NCBI RefSeq assembly: GCF_002007605.1
Contig: NZ_CP019799.1
Location: 2,356,001 to 2,420,000, forward strand
Reading direction: 5' to 3'
Source of the DNA: Cellvibrio sp. PSBB023
GTDB taxonomy: Bacteria > Pseudomonadota > Gammaproteobacteria > Pseudomonadales > Cellvibrionaceae
Length of the DNA: 64,000 bases
Shown: one piece after another, positions 1-8,820 of the stretch
Position numbering within the stretch: position 1 is the first letter of the stretch
Layout of the letters: each line of letters opens with the position of its first letter
Position numbers and translations under genes: made by a program
Notes under the pieces: generated by a model
The model's database searches: none
What the model was told of the DNA's origin: nothing
The model's input: only the letters and a program-made list of their open reading frames with translations

Positions 1-159
1 CTGCACCAAACCAGCCCTGAAATCGGAGAGTGTGAACAGCTTTTTAAAGTGGGTAATCAGTATGTCATTGAGGTTATTTGCCATACCCCACAGGAAGAAC
101 AAGCTGAAAACCAGCATCAAAGGCAGCAACACTTTGGCCGCGCCGGGCGTTGTGTTCAT
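1..159 (-). CDS. fucP: FucP-type L-fucose:H+ symporter, N-terminal part (cut by window edge)
   Basis: An open frame runs from an ATG at 159 to the window edge (53 codons). It reads SLFFLWGMANNLNDIL followed by FTLSDFRAGLVQ. This closely matches the first transmembrane segment of the FucP sugar/proton symporter family (MFS), in which FLW..ANNLNDIL and the following F.L....AG..Q are hallmark residues. A GGAG five bases before the ATG supports this start; an in-frame ATG at 201 has no ribosome binding site. The product would be an inner-membrane symporter for L-fucose or a related sugar. It is on the same strand as the fucosidase gene about 24 kb away, so released fucose could be its substrate (inference). 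The rest of the gene lies outside the window. Confidence 0.85.
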   Translation of the reverse strand, partial: MNTTPGAAKVLLPLMLVFSLFFLWGMANNLNDILITHFKKLFTLSDFRAGLVQ

Positions 160-430
160 GTCTACTCCATTGGCAACACTTGAGTGCAGCCACTTATTCA
201 TTATTAGGATGGAGATGGCTCACAGAGCCGCACTACAACTAGTGGTTTAGGTTGCTCCTGATAATATAAATATGTTCATAAGCGAAACACAGTTTATATC
301 TAAAACATGCTAGCATAGAGTCAAATAAACTATAACACTTTTTTACGAATAACAACGCCTGAGATAAAATTCAGCCGCCTATGCCTGTTTCACACATGGT
401 GCGATAAAGGATTCACAAAACCAGAAACAA
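160..430. other. Non-coding stretch upstream of fucP
   Basis: AT-rich spacer between the fucP start and the terminator of the PEP-CTERM gene. It must hold the fucP promoter, but I could not pick out a convincing -35/-10 pair or operator. No supported coding frame was found. Confidence 0.4.
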
Positions 431-458
431 AAAAACCAGCACTGAAGGCTGGTTTTTT
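431..458 (-). terminator. Rho-independent terminator after the PEP-CTERM gene
   Basis: AACCAGC and GCTGGTT form a perfect stem around a short loop. Read on the minus strand it is followed by a run of T. It lies about 50 bases past the stop of the minus-strand gene at 511. An A run on the other side would let it work weakly in both directions. Confidence 0.8.
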
Positions 459-510
459 ACTTTGCACAGAAGGGACTATCGAGTGATGAGCCGGCTATTT
501 GATGAAATTG

Positions 511-1485
511 TTACTTGATAGGCTTGTTAGCCAAGCGACGACGCCACAACAAACCGCCCAACAACAACCCGAGTAGCGACACGCTGGCTGGCTCACTTAC
601 AACAGTCGGCGGCGGTACGGGAATATCCACACTGACCCCCTCAAACAAAAAAACATTGTCGTTGAAGTCGCGATCACCACCACCCCAAATATCTTCAAAG
701 CCTACGAGAAAACGATTGTTACCCAGATTCAAAACCTTGGTATGTACCTGACCATCGTTCCAACCGCGATTATCCTGATTGTTGGTTGCATCGCCGCTGA
801 AAAAATAATTGGTATTGGGGTAGTGAATATTGTCGCTGTTGTAATGCAGCACCAGCGCTTGCAAACCAAAAATCAAACTGTCGCCCACCGTCAAACCGGA
901 AATCACCCGCGATTGCCCCAGGTTATCCGGCACACAGCTATTACCTGCTTTTGCCTGTGCGTACTCGCAACCACCGCGCGTTTCAAACAGGCGATTAGCA
1001 TCATTCACCGGGTTGTAAGCCAAGAGGTTATTGCTACCGCCACTGGCGTAAATAGGATCCCAAAAGGCATTGCGATCCAACAAGGCACTGCCCTGTTGCG
1101 CCAGAAACAACACCGAATTACGCGCAGCGCCCGTGCCTAAAAACGTCACCCGTACTGACTCGGATGCCGCCGCCAAACCGGCGCCGGTATTGTCTTGCAA
1201 GGGTGCATTTTTAAATTGCCCAAGAATCGATTCATCAATATTGAAACGGCTATCGCCATTGCCTCGGGTATAACGGGAAAACCATTCGTTAGTACCTGGC
1301 GTCGCACCGGGCGTCGCAATAATCTGGTAGTCAGCTGTCTCGCCCGACCATCCACTGCCATTAATACTGGCATCCTGCAAATCACTCATACTGTAAGCTT
1401 GGGTAACTGCACTAAACAGCGACAGGCTCCCAGCGATTAAGCAAGTGTTAAAAACATAGCGTGAATAGCGCATATAACTTTCCAT
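511..1485 (-). CDS. Secreted DUF4114-type protein with PEP-CTERM sorting tail
   Basis: 324 residues. The N-terminus has a signal peptide (basic start, hydrophobic stretch, cleavage near VTQAYS). The region near residues 265-285 carries GFEDIWGGGDRDFNDNV, typical of DUF4114 domains, where the Asp-rich segment probably binds calcium. The C-terminus is a PEP-CTERM-like tail: SEPAS, then a Leu/Gly-rich membrane helix, then RRR. In this family an exosortase removes the tail and the protein ends up in the outer envelope or extracellular matrix. No exosortase gene is visible in the window. A second in-frame ATG lies four codons in and has a GGAAAG ribosome site, so the true start could be there. Function beyond a surface or matrix role is unknown. 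Confidence 0.8.
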   Translation of the reverse strand: MESYMRYSRYVFNTCLIAGSLSLFSAVTQAYSMSDLQDASINGSGWSGETADYQIIATPGATPGTNEWFSRYTRGNGDSRFNIDESILGQFKNAPLQDNTGAGLAAASESVRVTFLGTGAARNSVLFLAQQGSALLDRNAFWDPIYASGGSNNLLAYNPVNDANRLFETRGGCEYAQAKAGNSCVPDNLGQSRVISGLTVGDSLIFGLQALVLHYNSDNIHYPNTNYFFSGDATNNQDNRGWNDGQVHTKVLNLGNNRFLVGFEDIWGGGDRDFNDNVFLFEGVSVDIPVPPPTVVSEPASVSLLGLLLGGLLWRRRLANKPIK

Positions 1486-1708
1486 TAGCCTCTAGCTGAA
1501 ATTTATGATTATTGGTTTGGACAAAAAACAAACGGAAAATTATCACGCCGTATTTTGTGATGCTATCGACAGTTCAATGAATACGAATGCAGTTTTGCGT
1601 GTACCATCAATACGCTGAATTCGTCAGATTTATTGCGTACATTTCATCGCACATGGGCTAGGGTTATAGTCAACACAACACTCTCCTCATGCCACAGGGA
1701 ACTGCTTT

Positions 1709-2077
1709 ATGGCCATATCGCTCACACTCATCACTAACCTCGTCATCGCCGTTATTGCACTGCTTCACTTGTACATTTTGGTGCTGGAAATGTTTCTGTG
1801 GGAAAAACCCGCTGGCCTGCGCGCCTTTCGCAACACACCGGAAAAAGCGGCGGCTACGCGAGTGCTCGCCGCGAATCAGGGTTTATACAATGGTTTTTTA
1901 GCGGCGGGTTTACTCTGGGGGTTGTGGCTGGGTGATGCCGGGTTACACATTAAAATTTTCTTTTTACTGTGCATCGCCATCGCCGGTATTTACGGCGCAC
2001 TGACAGCAGCACGCAAAATTATTGTTATCCAAACTGTGCCGGCGGTGATTGCGTTGGGGCTGTTAGCAACGACTTGA
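1709..2077 (+). CDS. DUF1304 family small membrane protein
   Basis: 122 residues with four predicted membrane helices. Conserved family features are HLYILVLEMFLWEKPAG near the N-terminus and ANQGLYNGFLAAGL in the middle, which place it in DUF1304 (inner-membrane proteins of unknown function). The ATG follows AGGGA at good spacing. It stands alone, divergent from the PEP-CTERM gene. No enzymatic function can be assigned. Confidence 0.85.
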   Translation: MAISLTLITNLVIAVIALLHLYILVLEMFLWEKPAGLRAFRNTPEKAAATRVLAANQGLYNGFLAAGLLWGLWLGDAGLHIKIFFLLCIAIAGIYGALTAARKIIVIQTVPAVIALGLLATT

Positions 2078-2191
2078 GTAACGGTCACACATGACAGAAA
2101 AATTCAAAGAAAAATACAGAGCCACAGCATGCGATTCATTTAAAAAATCACATTACAACCTGCAGCAACACTAACCCTACTGGTAAACCTT

Positions 2192-2476
2192 ATGAATCTC
2201 GACAAATCAAAAAAACGTATCGCCAAAAGAGCCAAAATGGGTTTTCAGGGCTTCCCGACTATTTCATTAACTTACTACGGCAAAACCACCAGCCATGCCA
2301 ATGAAGTGATGATTGAGTTTGTATTGGAAGAAGGCGCCGACACACAAGTAGAACGATTCTCCAGCAAAATAGATGCACGTGAAGATGAGGTTATCCAGTC
2401 GGCGATTGTAAAAATGATCGAGCGTTCGGAGGCTAAAACCGTGGTGCAGATTGATGGCGTATTGATTGCTGCCTAA
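2192..2476 (+). CDS. Small conserved-looking protein of unknown function
   Basis: 94 residues, no signal peptide and no membrane helix. A very basic start (KSKKRIAKRAK) is followed by an alternating pattern suggesting a beta strand-rich then helical fold: ISLTYYGKTTSHANEVMIEFVLEEG, split here by a predicted turn, and a helical VIQSAIVKMIERSEAK. I do not recognise the family. Codon use is like its neighbours, and the frame is clean between DUF1304 and the convergent GGDEF/EAL gene. Only a weak GGTAA precedes the start. Confidence 0.55.
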   Translation: MNLDKSKKRIAKRAKMGFQGFPTISLTYYGKTTSHANEVMIEFVLEEGADTQVERFSSKIDAREDEVIQSAIVKMIERSEAKTVVQIDGVLIAA

Positions 2477-2513
2477 TCCATGAAGTTGGTAGCCCCCGAA
2501 ACTACACGCGCCC

Positions 2514-4700
2514 TTAAGCTATCGCAGTAACTGAATCATCAATTCCCAGTAAAGATTCAAATTGCGATACAGGCATAGGCGCGCCAAAAAGATAACCCTG
2601 TGCCTCATTGCATTGTTCGCTGCGCAGGTAATTGTATTCGGCTTCTGTTTCTATACCTTCAGCGATGATTTGCAAATCAAAACTGCGCGCCATATCGATA
2701 ATGGCACGCACGACTGAGGCATCGCGTTTGGAGGTTAAAATACCGCGCACAAAGGATTTATCAATTTTAATGCGCGATAAGGGATAGGTTTTTAACAAGC
2801 TGAGGGAGGCGTAACCTGTACCAAAATCATCAAACGCAATCCCCACTCCTTGTTGCCGCAAACGCTGCAAAATTCCCAGCACAATATCGTCGTTATCGAG
2901 CACGATATTTTCTGTCACCTCCAGCTCCAGCGCTTCCGCAGGCAAACCGTGGCGTGCGAGGGTTTCCATAACTTCTGTGGCTAAATCGCCTACACGAAAT
3001 TGCGCGCCGAATAAGTTGACGCCAATGCGAAACTCCGGCGCGCCCCGGCGACGCCAGTAAGCCGCTTGCGCGCAAGCTTCGTCCAACACCCAGGAACCAA
3101 CAGCAGCCGCTAATGGCCCACCCTCCAGTGCCGGTAAAAACGCGGCGGGGGCCAGGATGCCACGCTCAGGGTGATGCCAACGAATCAAGGCTTCGGCGCC
3201 GGTTACAGCGCCATTGACCATGCTGATTTGTGGTTGATAGAACAACAGGAATTCACCTTTGTCGACGGCGCGATGCAGTTCAAGCCCATATAACCGCCGC
3301 GCCATGGCTTCCATGCGCAGCGCGGGGATAAACATAAATACTCGTCCGCGCCCGTTACTTTTCGCTTTGAATAACGCCAGGTCCGCATTGCCCACCAACT
3401 CCAGTGCCTCTTGTGCTTGTGCAGGCGCCTGCGCAATACCGCAACTCGCCGCAACACGAACTTCATTACCATCGACATTAATTGGCTGGGCGATAGCGGT
3501 GAGTATGGTATCGGCCAGCTGCATTGCAGCTGTCGCATCCGTAACATGTGGCAGGAGTATCGCAAATTCATCTCCGCCGATTCGCGCCACCAAATCCTGG
3601 CGGCTTACTCCTTGCAATAAACGGTTGGCGACTTCGCGCAAAATAGCATCACCGAGCGTGTGACCAAGGGTATCGTTAACGTCTTTAAAGCCATCGAGGT
3701 CAATCATCAAAACGGTGGCAGGTGCGGGGCTAAGTAATATTTCTTCTACGTGGCGATAAAATTTTCCGCGATTGGCAAGCCCTGTAAGCCCGTCGATGGT
3801 GGCCTGCTGGCGCAAGGCTTCCTCTTCATACTGCTGCGCACTCAGGTCTTTTAAGATGACTTCAAATTTCATATGGCCAGCATCGCGCCAACCAAACAGG
3901 GAAAAACCAAAACGAAATTCACCGCCATCTTTGCGCAAGCCATTTGCCTCGGCGGGAAGTTCAAGGCGATCAAGGGAGTGAACATCAATGGCATGGCCTA
4001 TCAGTGCGCGAAAATTAGCGCGCTCGTGCTCGGCAAGCAACTGATCAAATTGCAATGCGTTTTTATCTTTCAAGTCATAGCCAACCATAGCGGCGGCGGC
4101 AGCATTCCATTCAAGAATATGCAGTTGCTCATCAAACCAGATAACCGCGGAGGAAGAATTGCCTGCGTATTCCTCAAATGGTGGACGGGTTCGCTCGGAT
4201 GACACTTCAATGCGCCGCAATTCCAAGCGATCAGAAGCCATTTTCGCCAGCTCTAACAATCGCTGCTGATCGTCCTGGGAGAAATCATTGTGGGGGCGAT
4301 CATCAATGACGCAAAGCGCGCCTAATGCGAGGCCGTCGGGCGACAATAATGGCACCCCGGCGTAAAAACGCAGATTGGTTTCACCGATTACCAATGGGTT
4401 ATCGTGAAAGCGATCATCCAGAGTGGCATCGGGTACTACCATCACATCGGACTGATTAATAGCGTGAGCGCAGAAGGATACATCGCGGCGCATATCCACC
4501 GCTCCCAAACCTACACTGGCAGCAAAAAAAACATGGTCGCTGCCAATCATATTGACAGCGGCAACAGGCATATCAAACATTCGCGAAGCAATACGCACTA
4601 CCGGGTCAAGACTCTGCAGCATTTGCTCTCCATCCAATCCGTAATTGGATAAGGCATTTAAGCGTGCAGATTCATTTGCAAATTTGGCAGGGCACTTCAT
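2514..4700 (-). CDS. GAF-PAS-GGDEF-EAL cyclic di-GMP signalling protein
   Basis: 728 residues, cytosolic. Domains in order: GAF (about 25-165), PAS (about 180-295), GGDEF (about 300-460) and EAL (about 475-720). The cyclase motif is intact (ARIGGDEFAIL). The phosphodiesterase motifs are also intact: EALIRW, then ELEVTEN, then DDFGTGYASLSLL and IIAEGIET. Both activities are therefore possible. The inhibitory RxxD site before GGDEF is not canonical (SRQD in its place). A strong AGGAGG eight bases before the ATG fixes the start. It would adjust c-di-GMP in response to signals sensed by the GAF and PAS domains; ligands are unknown. Confidence 0.93.
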   Translation of the reverse strand: MKCPAKFANESARLNALSNYGLDGEQMLQSLDPVVRIASRMFDMPVAAVNMIGSDHVFFAASVGLGAVDMRRDVSFCAHAINQSDVMVVPDATLDDRFHDNPLVIGETNLRFYAGVPLLSPDGLALGALCVIDDRPHNDFSQDDQQRLLELAKMASDRLELRRIEVSSERTRPPFEEYAGNSSSAVIWFDEQLHILEWNAAAAAMVGYDLKDKNALQFDQLLAEHERANFRALIGHAIDVHSLDRLELPAEANGLRKDGGEFRFGFSLFGWRDAGHMKFEVILKDLSAQQYEEEALRQQATIDGLTGLANRGKFYRHVEEILLSPAPATVLMIDLDGFKDVNDTLGHTLGDAILREVANRLLQGVSRQDLVARIGGDEFAILLPHVTDATAAMQLADTILTAIAQPINVDGNEVRVAASCGIAQAPAQAQEALELVGNADLALFKAKSNGRGRVFMFIPALRMEAMARRLYGLELHRAVDKGEFLLFYQPQISMVNGAVTGAEALIRWHHPERGILAPAAFLPALEGGPLAAAVGSWVLDEACAQAAYWRRRGAPEFRIGVNLFGAQFRVGDLATEVMETLARHGLPAEALELEVTENIVLDNDDIVLGILQRLRQQGVGIAFDDFGTGYASLSLLKTYPLSRIKIDKSFVRGILTSKRDASVVRAIIDMARSFDLQIIAEGIETEAEYNYLRSEQCNEAQGYLFGAPMPVSQFESLLGIDDSVTAIA

Positions 4701-4811
4701 CGCTGCATCCTCCTACATAGATTTTCCCTGAGCAAACCGTTGAACTCTATGAGTATAGAAAAAGAAAAAAATAGCGAGTCAGGATGCAAACATCGATGCC
4801 AAAATAATGCT

Positions 4812-5723
4812 TCAGGTGTTGGTATTGCCGGTCATCTTCTCAAGCAGATAATCAACAAAGACACGTATTCTTGCGGGAATGTTGTGGCCACCAATAAAAA
4901 CCGCATGAATCGCTTCGCGATCCTGTGGGTTGTAGTCTTCGAGCAAGGGCACAAGTTGGCCATTTGCCAGCGCTTGCTGCACATGAAAACGGCCTACCCG
5001 TGTAATGCCTATCCCTTGCAACGCCAGTTCCACTAGCGTTTCACCATTATTAGCGATCACATTACCGCTGACGGCGAGCATGTAATCCTGATCATTTTCA
5101 CGAAATGGCCAGCCGGGCTCCAGGCGTCGAAAACTGAAATCCAAACAATTGTGATGGGCTAAATCCGCAGGTGTTTTTGGTACGCCTGCAGTGGCCAGAT
5201 ACTCGGGCGAGGCAAGCACAACTCGCCCGGTATCCCCCAAACGACGGGCATGCAGGCCGCTATCCGGCAAGTGCCCAAAGCGGATGGCGACATCAACCTC
5301 GCCTGCATGGACATCCCTGATTTGGTCGGACACATCTATTTCAATCTTGATATCCGGATAACGCTGCAAAAACTCTTTCAGTAACGGCACTATGGTGAGG
5401 CGACTATGCGCCGTTGCAGTGCTGACTTTAATAGTGCCGCTCGGGCTGCCGCGGTTGGCAATACTGGTTTCTGTATCCTCCACATCTTTCAGAATCCGCC
5501 GGGCAGCAAGCGCATAAGATTCGCCTTCACTGGTTAACCGGAGTTTGCGTGTGCTGCGCACAATCAGCCTCACCCCCAGGCGTTTTTCAAGGCGAGTCAT
5601 CATGCGGCTCACGGCAGAGGGGGTAAGCGCTAATTCCCGCGCGGCGGCGCTTAAACTGCCGCTGCATGCAACGGATAAAAAGGTTTCCATCTCAGTGGTT
5701 CGGTCTACCTTTCCAGTGCTCAT
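4812..5723 (-). CDS. LysR-family transcriptional regulator
   Basis: 303 residues. The N-terminal winged helix-turn-helix is typical: METFLSVACSGSLSAAARE, then LTPSAVSRMMTRLEKRLGVRL. A LysR substrate-binding domain covers about residues 90-300. The ATG at 5723 has GGAG six bases upstream; a TTG four codons earlier is less likely. It is divergent from the MFS gene, with a spacer of about 100 bases, so it probably controls that transporter and itself (usual for the family, not shown here). The effector cannot be told from sequence. Confidence 0.92.
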   Translation of the reverse strand: MSTGKVDRTTEMETFLSVACSGSLSAAARELALTPSAVSRMMTRLEKRLGVRLIVRSTRKLRLTSEGESYALAARRILKDVEDTETSIANRGSPSGTIKVSTATAHSRLTIVPLLKEFLQRYPDIKIEIDVSDQIRDVHAGEVDVAIRFGHLPDSGLHARRLGDTGRVVLASPEYLATAGVPKTPADLAHHNCLDFSFRRLEPGWPFRENDQDYMLAVSGNVIANNGETLVELALQGIGITRVGRFHVQQALANGQLVPLLEDYNPQDREAIHAVFIGGHNIPARIRVFVDYLLEKMTGNTNT

Positions 5724-5821
5724 TTGTGACTCCAAAGCAAAACTGCATGTATTCAGGCCTACTTTTTAGGGGATTTCCGATTAGTTATATTCCTCGGCAT
5801 CACAAATTATCGAGACCTTGC

Positions 5822-7000
5822 ATGAAAATCAATATTCCTTTACTCGCCCTTGCCCTGGGAGCTTTTGGCATAGGCGTGACCGAGTTTTCCCCCATGGGGA
5901 TGCTGCCAATCATTGCCGAAGATTTAGCCGTTTCTATTCCAACGGCGGGTATGCTGATCAGTGCCTATGCCTTTGGTGTCCTGATCGGGGCTCCCTTTAT
6001 GACCCTGGTTTTTGCCAACATGAGCCGCCGCAACCTGCTGCTGCTATCCATGGGAATTTTTACCTTGGGCAATCTGATTTCTGCGATGGCGGATAGTTAT
6101 AACCTGTTGTTGTTTGGGCGAATTGTCACCTCATTCAATCACGGGGCTTTTTTTGGGGTTGGCTCTGTGGTCGCCATGAGTATTGTGCCGCCTGAAAAGC
6201 GGGCTGGTGCAGTCGCCGCCATGTTCTCCGGCTTGACCATTGCGACTATAGGGGGCGTTCCCTTAGCTGCTTATATTGGTGAAGCGATTGGCTGGCGCCC
6301 TGCTTTTTTTGCAATGGCCATCATAGGCGTAATCACCATGCTGGCGTTGCGTATGTCACTGCCACCCCTCGCCAATGAAGGTAAAGCCAATGTGGGTAAT
6401 GAGCTGAGGGTTCTGACCAAAGGATCGGTTTTAGCGGCGCTGCTGTTAACCGTGGTCAGCTCAAGCGCTATGTTCACTGTCTTTACCTACATTGTGCCCA
6501 TGTTGCAGGATGAAACTCAGGCCTCAACGGCTTTTGTCACCGCTATGCTGGTGTTGTACGGTGTAGGTTTGGCAGTAGGGAATTACCTGGGAGGCCGCTT
6601 TGCCGATCGCTCGCTGGACTTAACGCTGATCGTTTCGCTGGTCGCAGTGACCTTGCTATTAACGATTTTCTCAATCGCACTCTCATCAAAGATGATTGTT
6701 GTCCCGGTGATTTTTTTGTGGGGAATCGCCAGTTTTGCACTGGTGCCGCCATTGCAGTCATTAGTGGTGCAGGAAGCCAAAGCAGCCCCCAATTTAGCGG
6801 CTGCGATGAACATAGGCGCGTTTAATCTGGGTAATGCCTTGGGTGCGATGCTGGGCGCTGCCATGATCAAAACAGGTTTGGGATTGAGCTATGTGCCCTT
6901 AGCAGGTGCAGCGACCGCGATCCTTGGGCTGATAATGGTTGTGTGGTTTATGCGCAGTCGCCATCAACGAGCGCAACAAGCTCCGGCGCCATGCTGCTAG
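5822..7000 (+). CDS. MFS drug/sugar efflux-type transporter
   Basis: 392 residues from the ATG at 5822, with twelve predicted membrane helices. The start GAFGIGVTEFSPMGMLP and the loop VPPEKRAGAVAAMFSGLTIA match the DHA1 efflux family of AraJ/YdhP/SotB-like transporters. The frame is open further upstream, but that part overlaps the LysR start region and does not look like protein, so 5822 is preferred. It probably exports a toxic compound or sugar under control of the divergent LysR protein; the substrate is unknown. Confidence 0.88.
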   Translation: MKINIPLLALALGAFGIGVTEFSPMGMLPIIAEDLAVSIPTAGMLISAYAFGVLIGAPFMTLVFANMSRRNLLLLSMGIFTLGNLISAMADSYNLLLFGRIVTSFNHGAFFGVGSVVAMSIVPPEKRAGAVAAMFSGLTIATIGGVPLAAYIGEAIGWRPAFFAMAIIGVITMLALRMSLPPLANEGKANVGNELRVLTKGSVLAALLLTVVSSSAMFTVFTYIVPMLQDETQASTAFVTAMLVLYGVGLAVGNYLGGRFADRSLDLTLIVSLVAVTLLLTIFSIALSSKMIVVPVIFLWGIASFALVPPLQSLVVQEAKAAPNLAAAMNIGAFNLGNALGAMLGAAMIKTGLGLSYVPLAGAATAILGLIMVVWFMRSRHQRAQQAPAPCC

Positions 7001-7006
7001 AGCCAT

Positions 7007-7474
7007 CTAACCAGCGCAAGCCCCCTTTAGCTGACGCCAGTCGGCTATATACCTGAGGTTATTGGCATGCTGACGCTTCAATGTGCCGGAGGCATTAACA
7101 ATCAGCTTGTGGCGACCGCCGTCCTGAACATGAATGCTGGAGGTATAAGTTGCCAGATTATTATCTGTAAGCCCCAGCATCGCCTCGGCGATAAAGGTCT
7201 GAGGCCCATCCAACGATAAGGCGTCATCGTGAAAGCTGACTTCGGACTCCGTCGTTGCGCAGTAGCCCAGGGCTTGGTATCCCACCGCACGGGCAAGGCA
7301 ATCCAATGCACACCCAAGCGCACTGGTAATGTGGCTGGTTTTGGCAAATTCGCTACGCAGCACAAAGCTGAGGCGAACCCTGCCGCCGTCATAATCCAGA
7401 GGTCGGATAACAAAAAAGAAATTGGCAGAGTGGTTGATGAGTATTGAGGTAATTACGTCAGGCAATTCGCGCAT
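7007..7474 (-). CDS. Unknown protein, possible hotdog-fold thioesterase
   Basis: 155 residues, soluble. The pattern of an N-terminal helix (SALGCALDCLARAVGY) followed by long beta strands (TESEVSFHDD, FIAEAMLGLTDNNLATYTSSIHV, VNASGTLKRQ) resembles PaaI/YbgC-like hotdog acyl-CoA thioesterases. No catalytic residue can be named with certainty. It is convergent with the MFS gene, only six bases apart, and has no obvious ribosome site before the ATG. The fold assignment is a guess from strand pattern. Confidence 0.5.
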   Translation of the reverse strand: MRELPDVITSILINHSANFFFVIRPLDYDGGRVRLSFVLRSEFAKTSHITSALGCALDCLARAVGYQALGYCATTESEVSFHDDALSLDGPQTFIAEAMLGLTDNNLATYTSSIHVQDGGRHKLIVNASGTLKRQHANNLRYIADWRQLKGACAG

Positions 7475-7614
7475 AGTTATGAGTCACACGGCATAAATGA
7501 AGTGCCAGTGTAGTAAGCGCGCCTATTGCACAATAACGCTTTAACTTAAAATTGCTGTACTGATACAAAAGTTGAAAAATTTTTCATTTAATTGCTAATT
7601 TTAGCGCGTGGAAT

Positions 7615-8769
7615 TTACTGTTTTTTACAAACACTTTTATAGGTTTTCGGGGTACAGCCGTATTCCTCTTTAAATAGCTTGTTGAAGTAAGAGGTATTTT
7701 TGTACCCCACTGACCCGGCAATTTCCCCAACATTAGCCTCGGGTTTTTCAGCCAGCAAGCGCGCCGCCTCGGTTAAGCGTAACTTGTTCAAATAGCTGAT
7801 AAAGGTATAACCCAGCTCGGACTTGAGGATGTCATTAATCTTGGCTCGGGTGACATTGATCGCCGCCACCATGGTGTCCAGATCCAGCTCAGGGTTGGCA
7901 TACTCGCTCGCCATGTACTGCAAAATGGCGGTCTTCTCCCTATCGCGCAGCGGTGCAATGGATAGCTGCTGGTAAGCCAGCAAAGGTCTGTCGCGCTCCT
8001 GCTTCTGTGCCAGGCTGGCAATCAGGCTGCGGGTATATTGTTTAAATAGCCAGGCCGCAAAAGCACCCCATGCCAGTACCAAAAACACCGCAAAAAAATA
8101 CAGGTAGCGCCAATCGCGCCCGCACAGGGTGACGTTGTTTATCAGTACCGACACCATCTTGTCGGTAGGGGTTTGAAAACTGGAACCAATGGCAATACGC
8201 GGCACTTTATTGAGTTGATATTGCTGGCGCGACAAATCGAGCTGGTGCAGGTCAAACCACCATTGGGGTGTTTCAAGCCGTGAAAGGTCAAGGTTGATAC
8301 GCGACCATACCTCGGTACAGGAAAAAAATGCGCCGGGGGCGCGGTAGCTCCCCAAATCATCGCTCACCGACAACCCTTCCTCCACGGTCCAGGCACTAAA
8401 CACCATGGTATTGGTTAGCGAGCAACGTATATTGAAAGAAATGGAATCGTAGGCGGTTAAATCAATCAGGGTGGGTGCACCGGAGGCATCAACAAACTCA
8501 AGCGCAATTTCAGCATAAGGGTATTGCGCCTGTTTAACGACCGTAAAGTCATAGCTCAGGCTGAATTGCTCATCGTGTATTTTTATCTCAGATGCACCGC
8601 CTTTGTTGGCATCCGTGCGGGTCACCGCCCGCCACAGCATCCCGCTCTGGCCTGCAGGCACCAAAGGTAGATAAAGGTAGGTACGGCTGACGCTGGCATA
8701 ACCCAATAGCAGGCTAACCAATAACAGGCTCATACCACCCATAAAGACTTTGTTATAAAACTCTTGCAT
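7615..8769 (-). CDS. Membrane-anchored AraC-family regulator with periplasmic sensor domain
   Basis: 384 residues. A first membrane helix lies at about 10-28. A periplasmic region of roughly 190 residues follows, rich in beta strands and Trp (VWSRINLDLSRLETPQWWF). A second helix lies at about 222-243 (YFFAVFLVLAWGAFAAWLF). The last 100 residues are an AraC-type DNA-binding domain (LDLDTMVAAINVTRAKIN, then VGEIAGSVGYKNTSYFNKLF). The layout is that of a one-component transmembrane regulator that reads a signal outside the inner membrane. The sensor has the look of a jelly-roll carbohydrate-binding fold (inference). No clear target sits next to it; its neighbours are a hotdog-like protein and a methyltransferase. 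Confidence 0.85.
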   Translation of the reverse strand: MQEFYNKVFMGGMSLLLVSLLLGYASVSRTYLYLPLVPAGQSGMLWRAVTRTDANKGGASEIKIHDEQFSLSYDFTVVKQAQYPYAEIALEFVDASGAPTLIDLTAYDSISFNIRCSLTNTMVFSAWTVEEGLSVSDDLGSYRAPGAFFSCTEVWSRINLDLSRLETPQWWFDLHQLDLSRQQYQLNKVPRIAIGSSFQTPTDKMVSVLINNVTLCGRDWRYLYFFAVFLVLAWGAFAAWLFKQYTRSLIASLAQKQERDRPLLAYQQLSIAPLRDREKTAILQYMASEYANPELDLDTMVAAINVTRAKINDILKSELGYTFISYLNKLRLTEAARLLAEKPEANVGEIAGSVGYKNTSYFNKLFKEEYGCTPKTYKSVCKKQ

Positions 8770-8820
8770 TGTGCCGTGATGACCTCTGACTAAGCATCCA
8801 AGCCCGCCAGTGTACCGCTA

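Noticed and set aside
32..250. Plus-strand frame of 72 codons at the left edge
   Set aside because: It is antisense to the FucP start, whose minus-strand translation matches family motifs; no ribosome site or family pattern on the plus strand.
742..1140. 132-codon plus-strand frame
   Set aside because: Lies wholly antisense to the DUF4114/PEP-CTERM gene; composition is that of a shadow frame.
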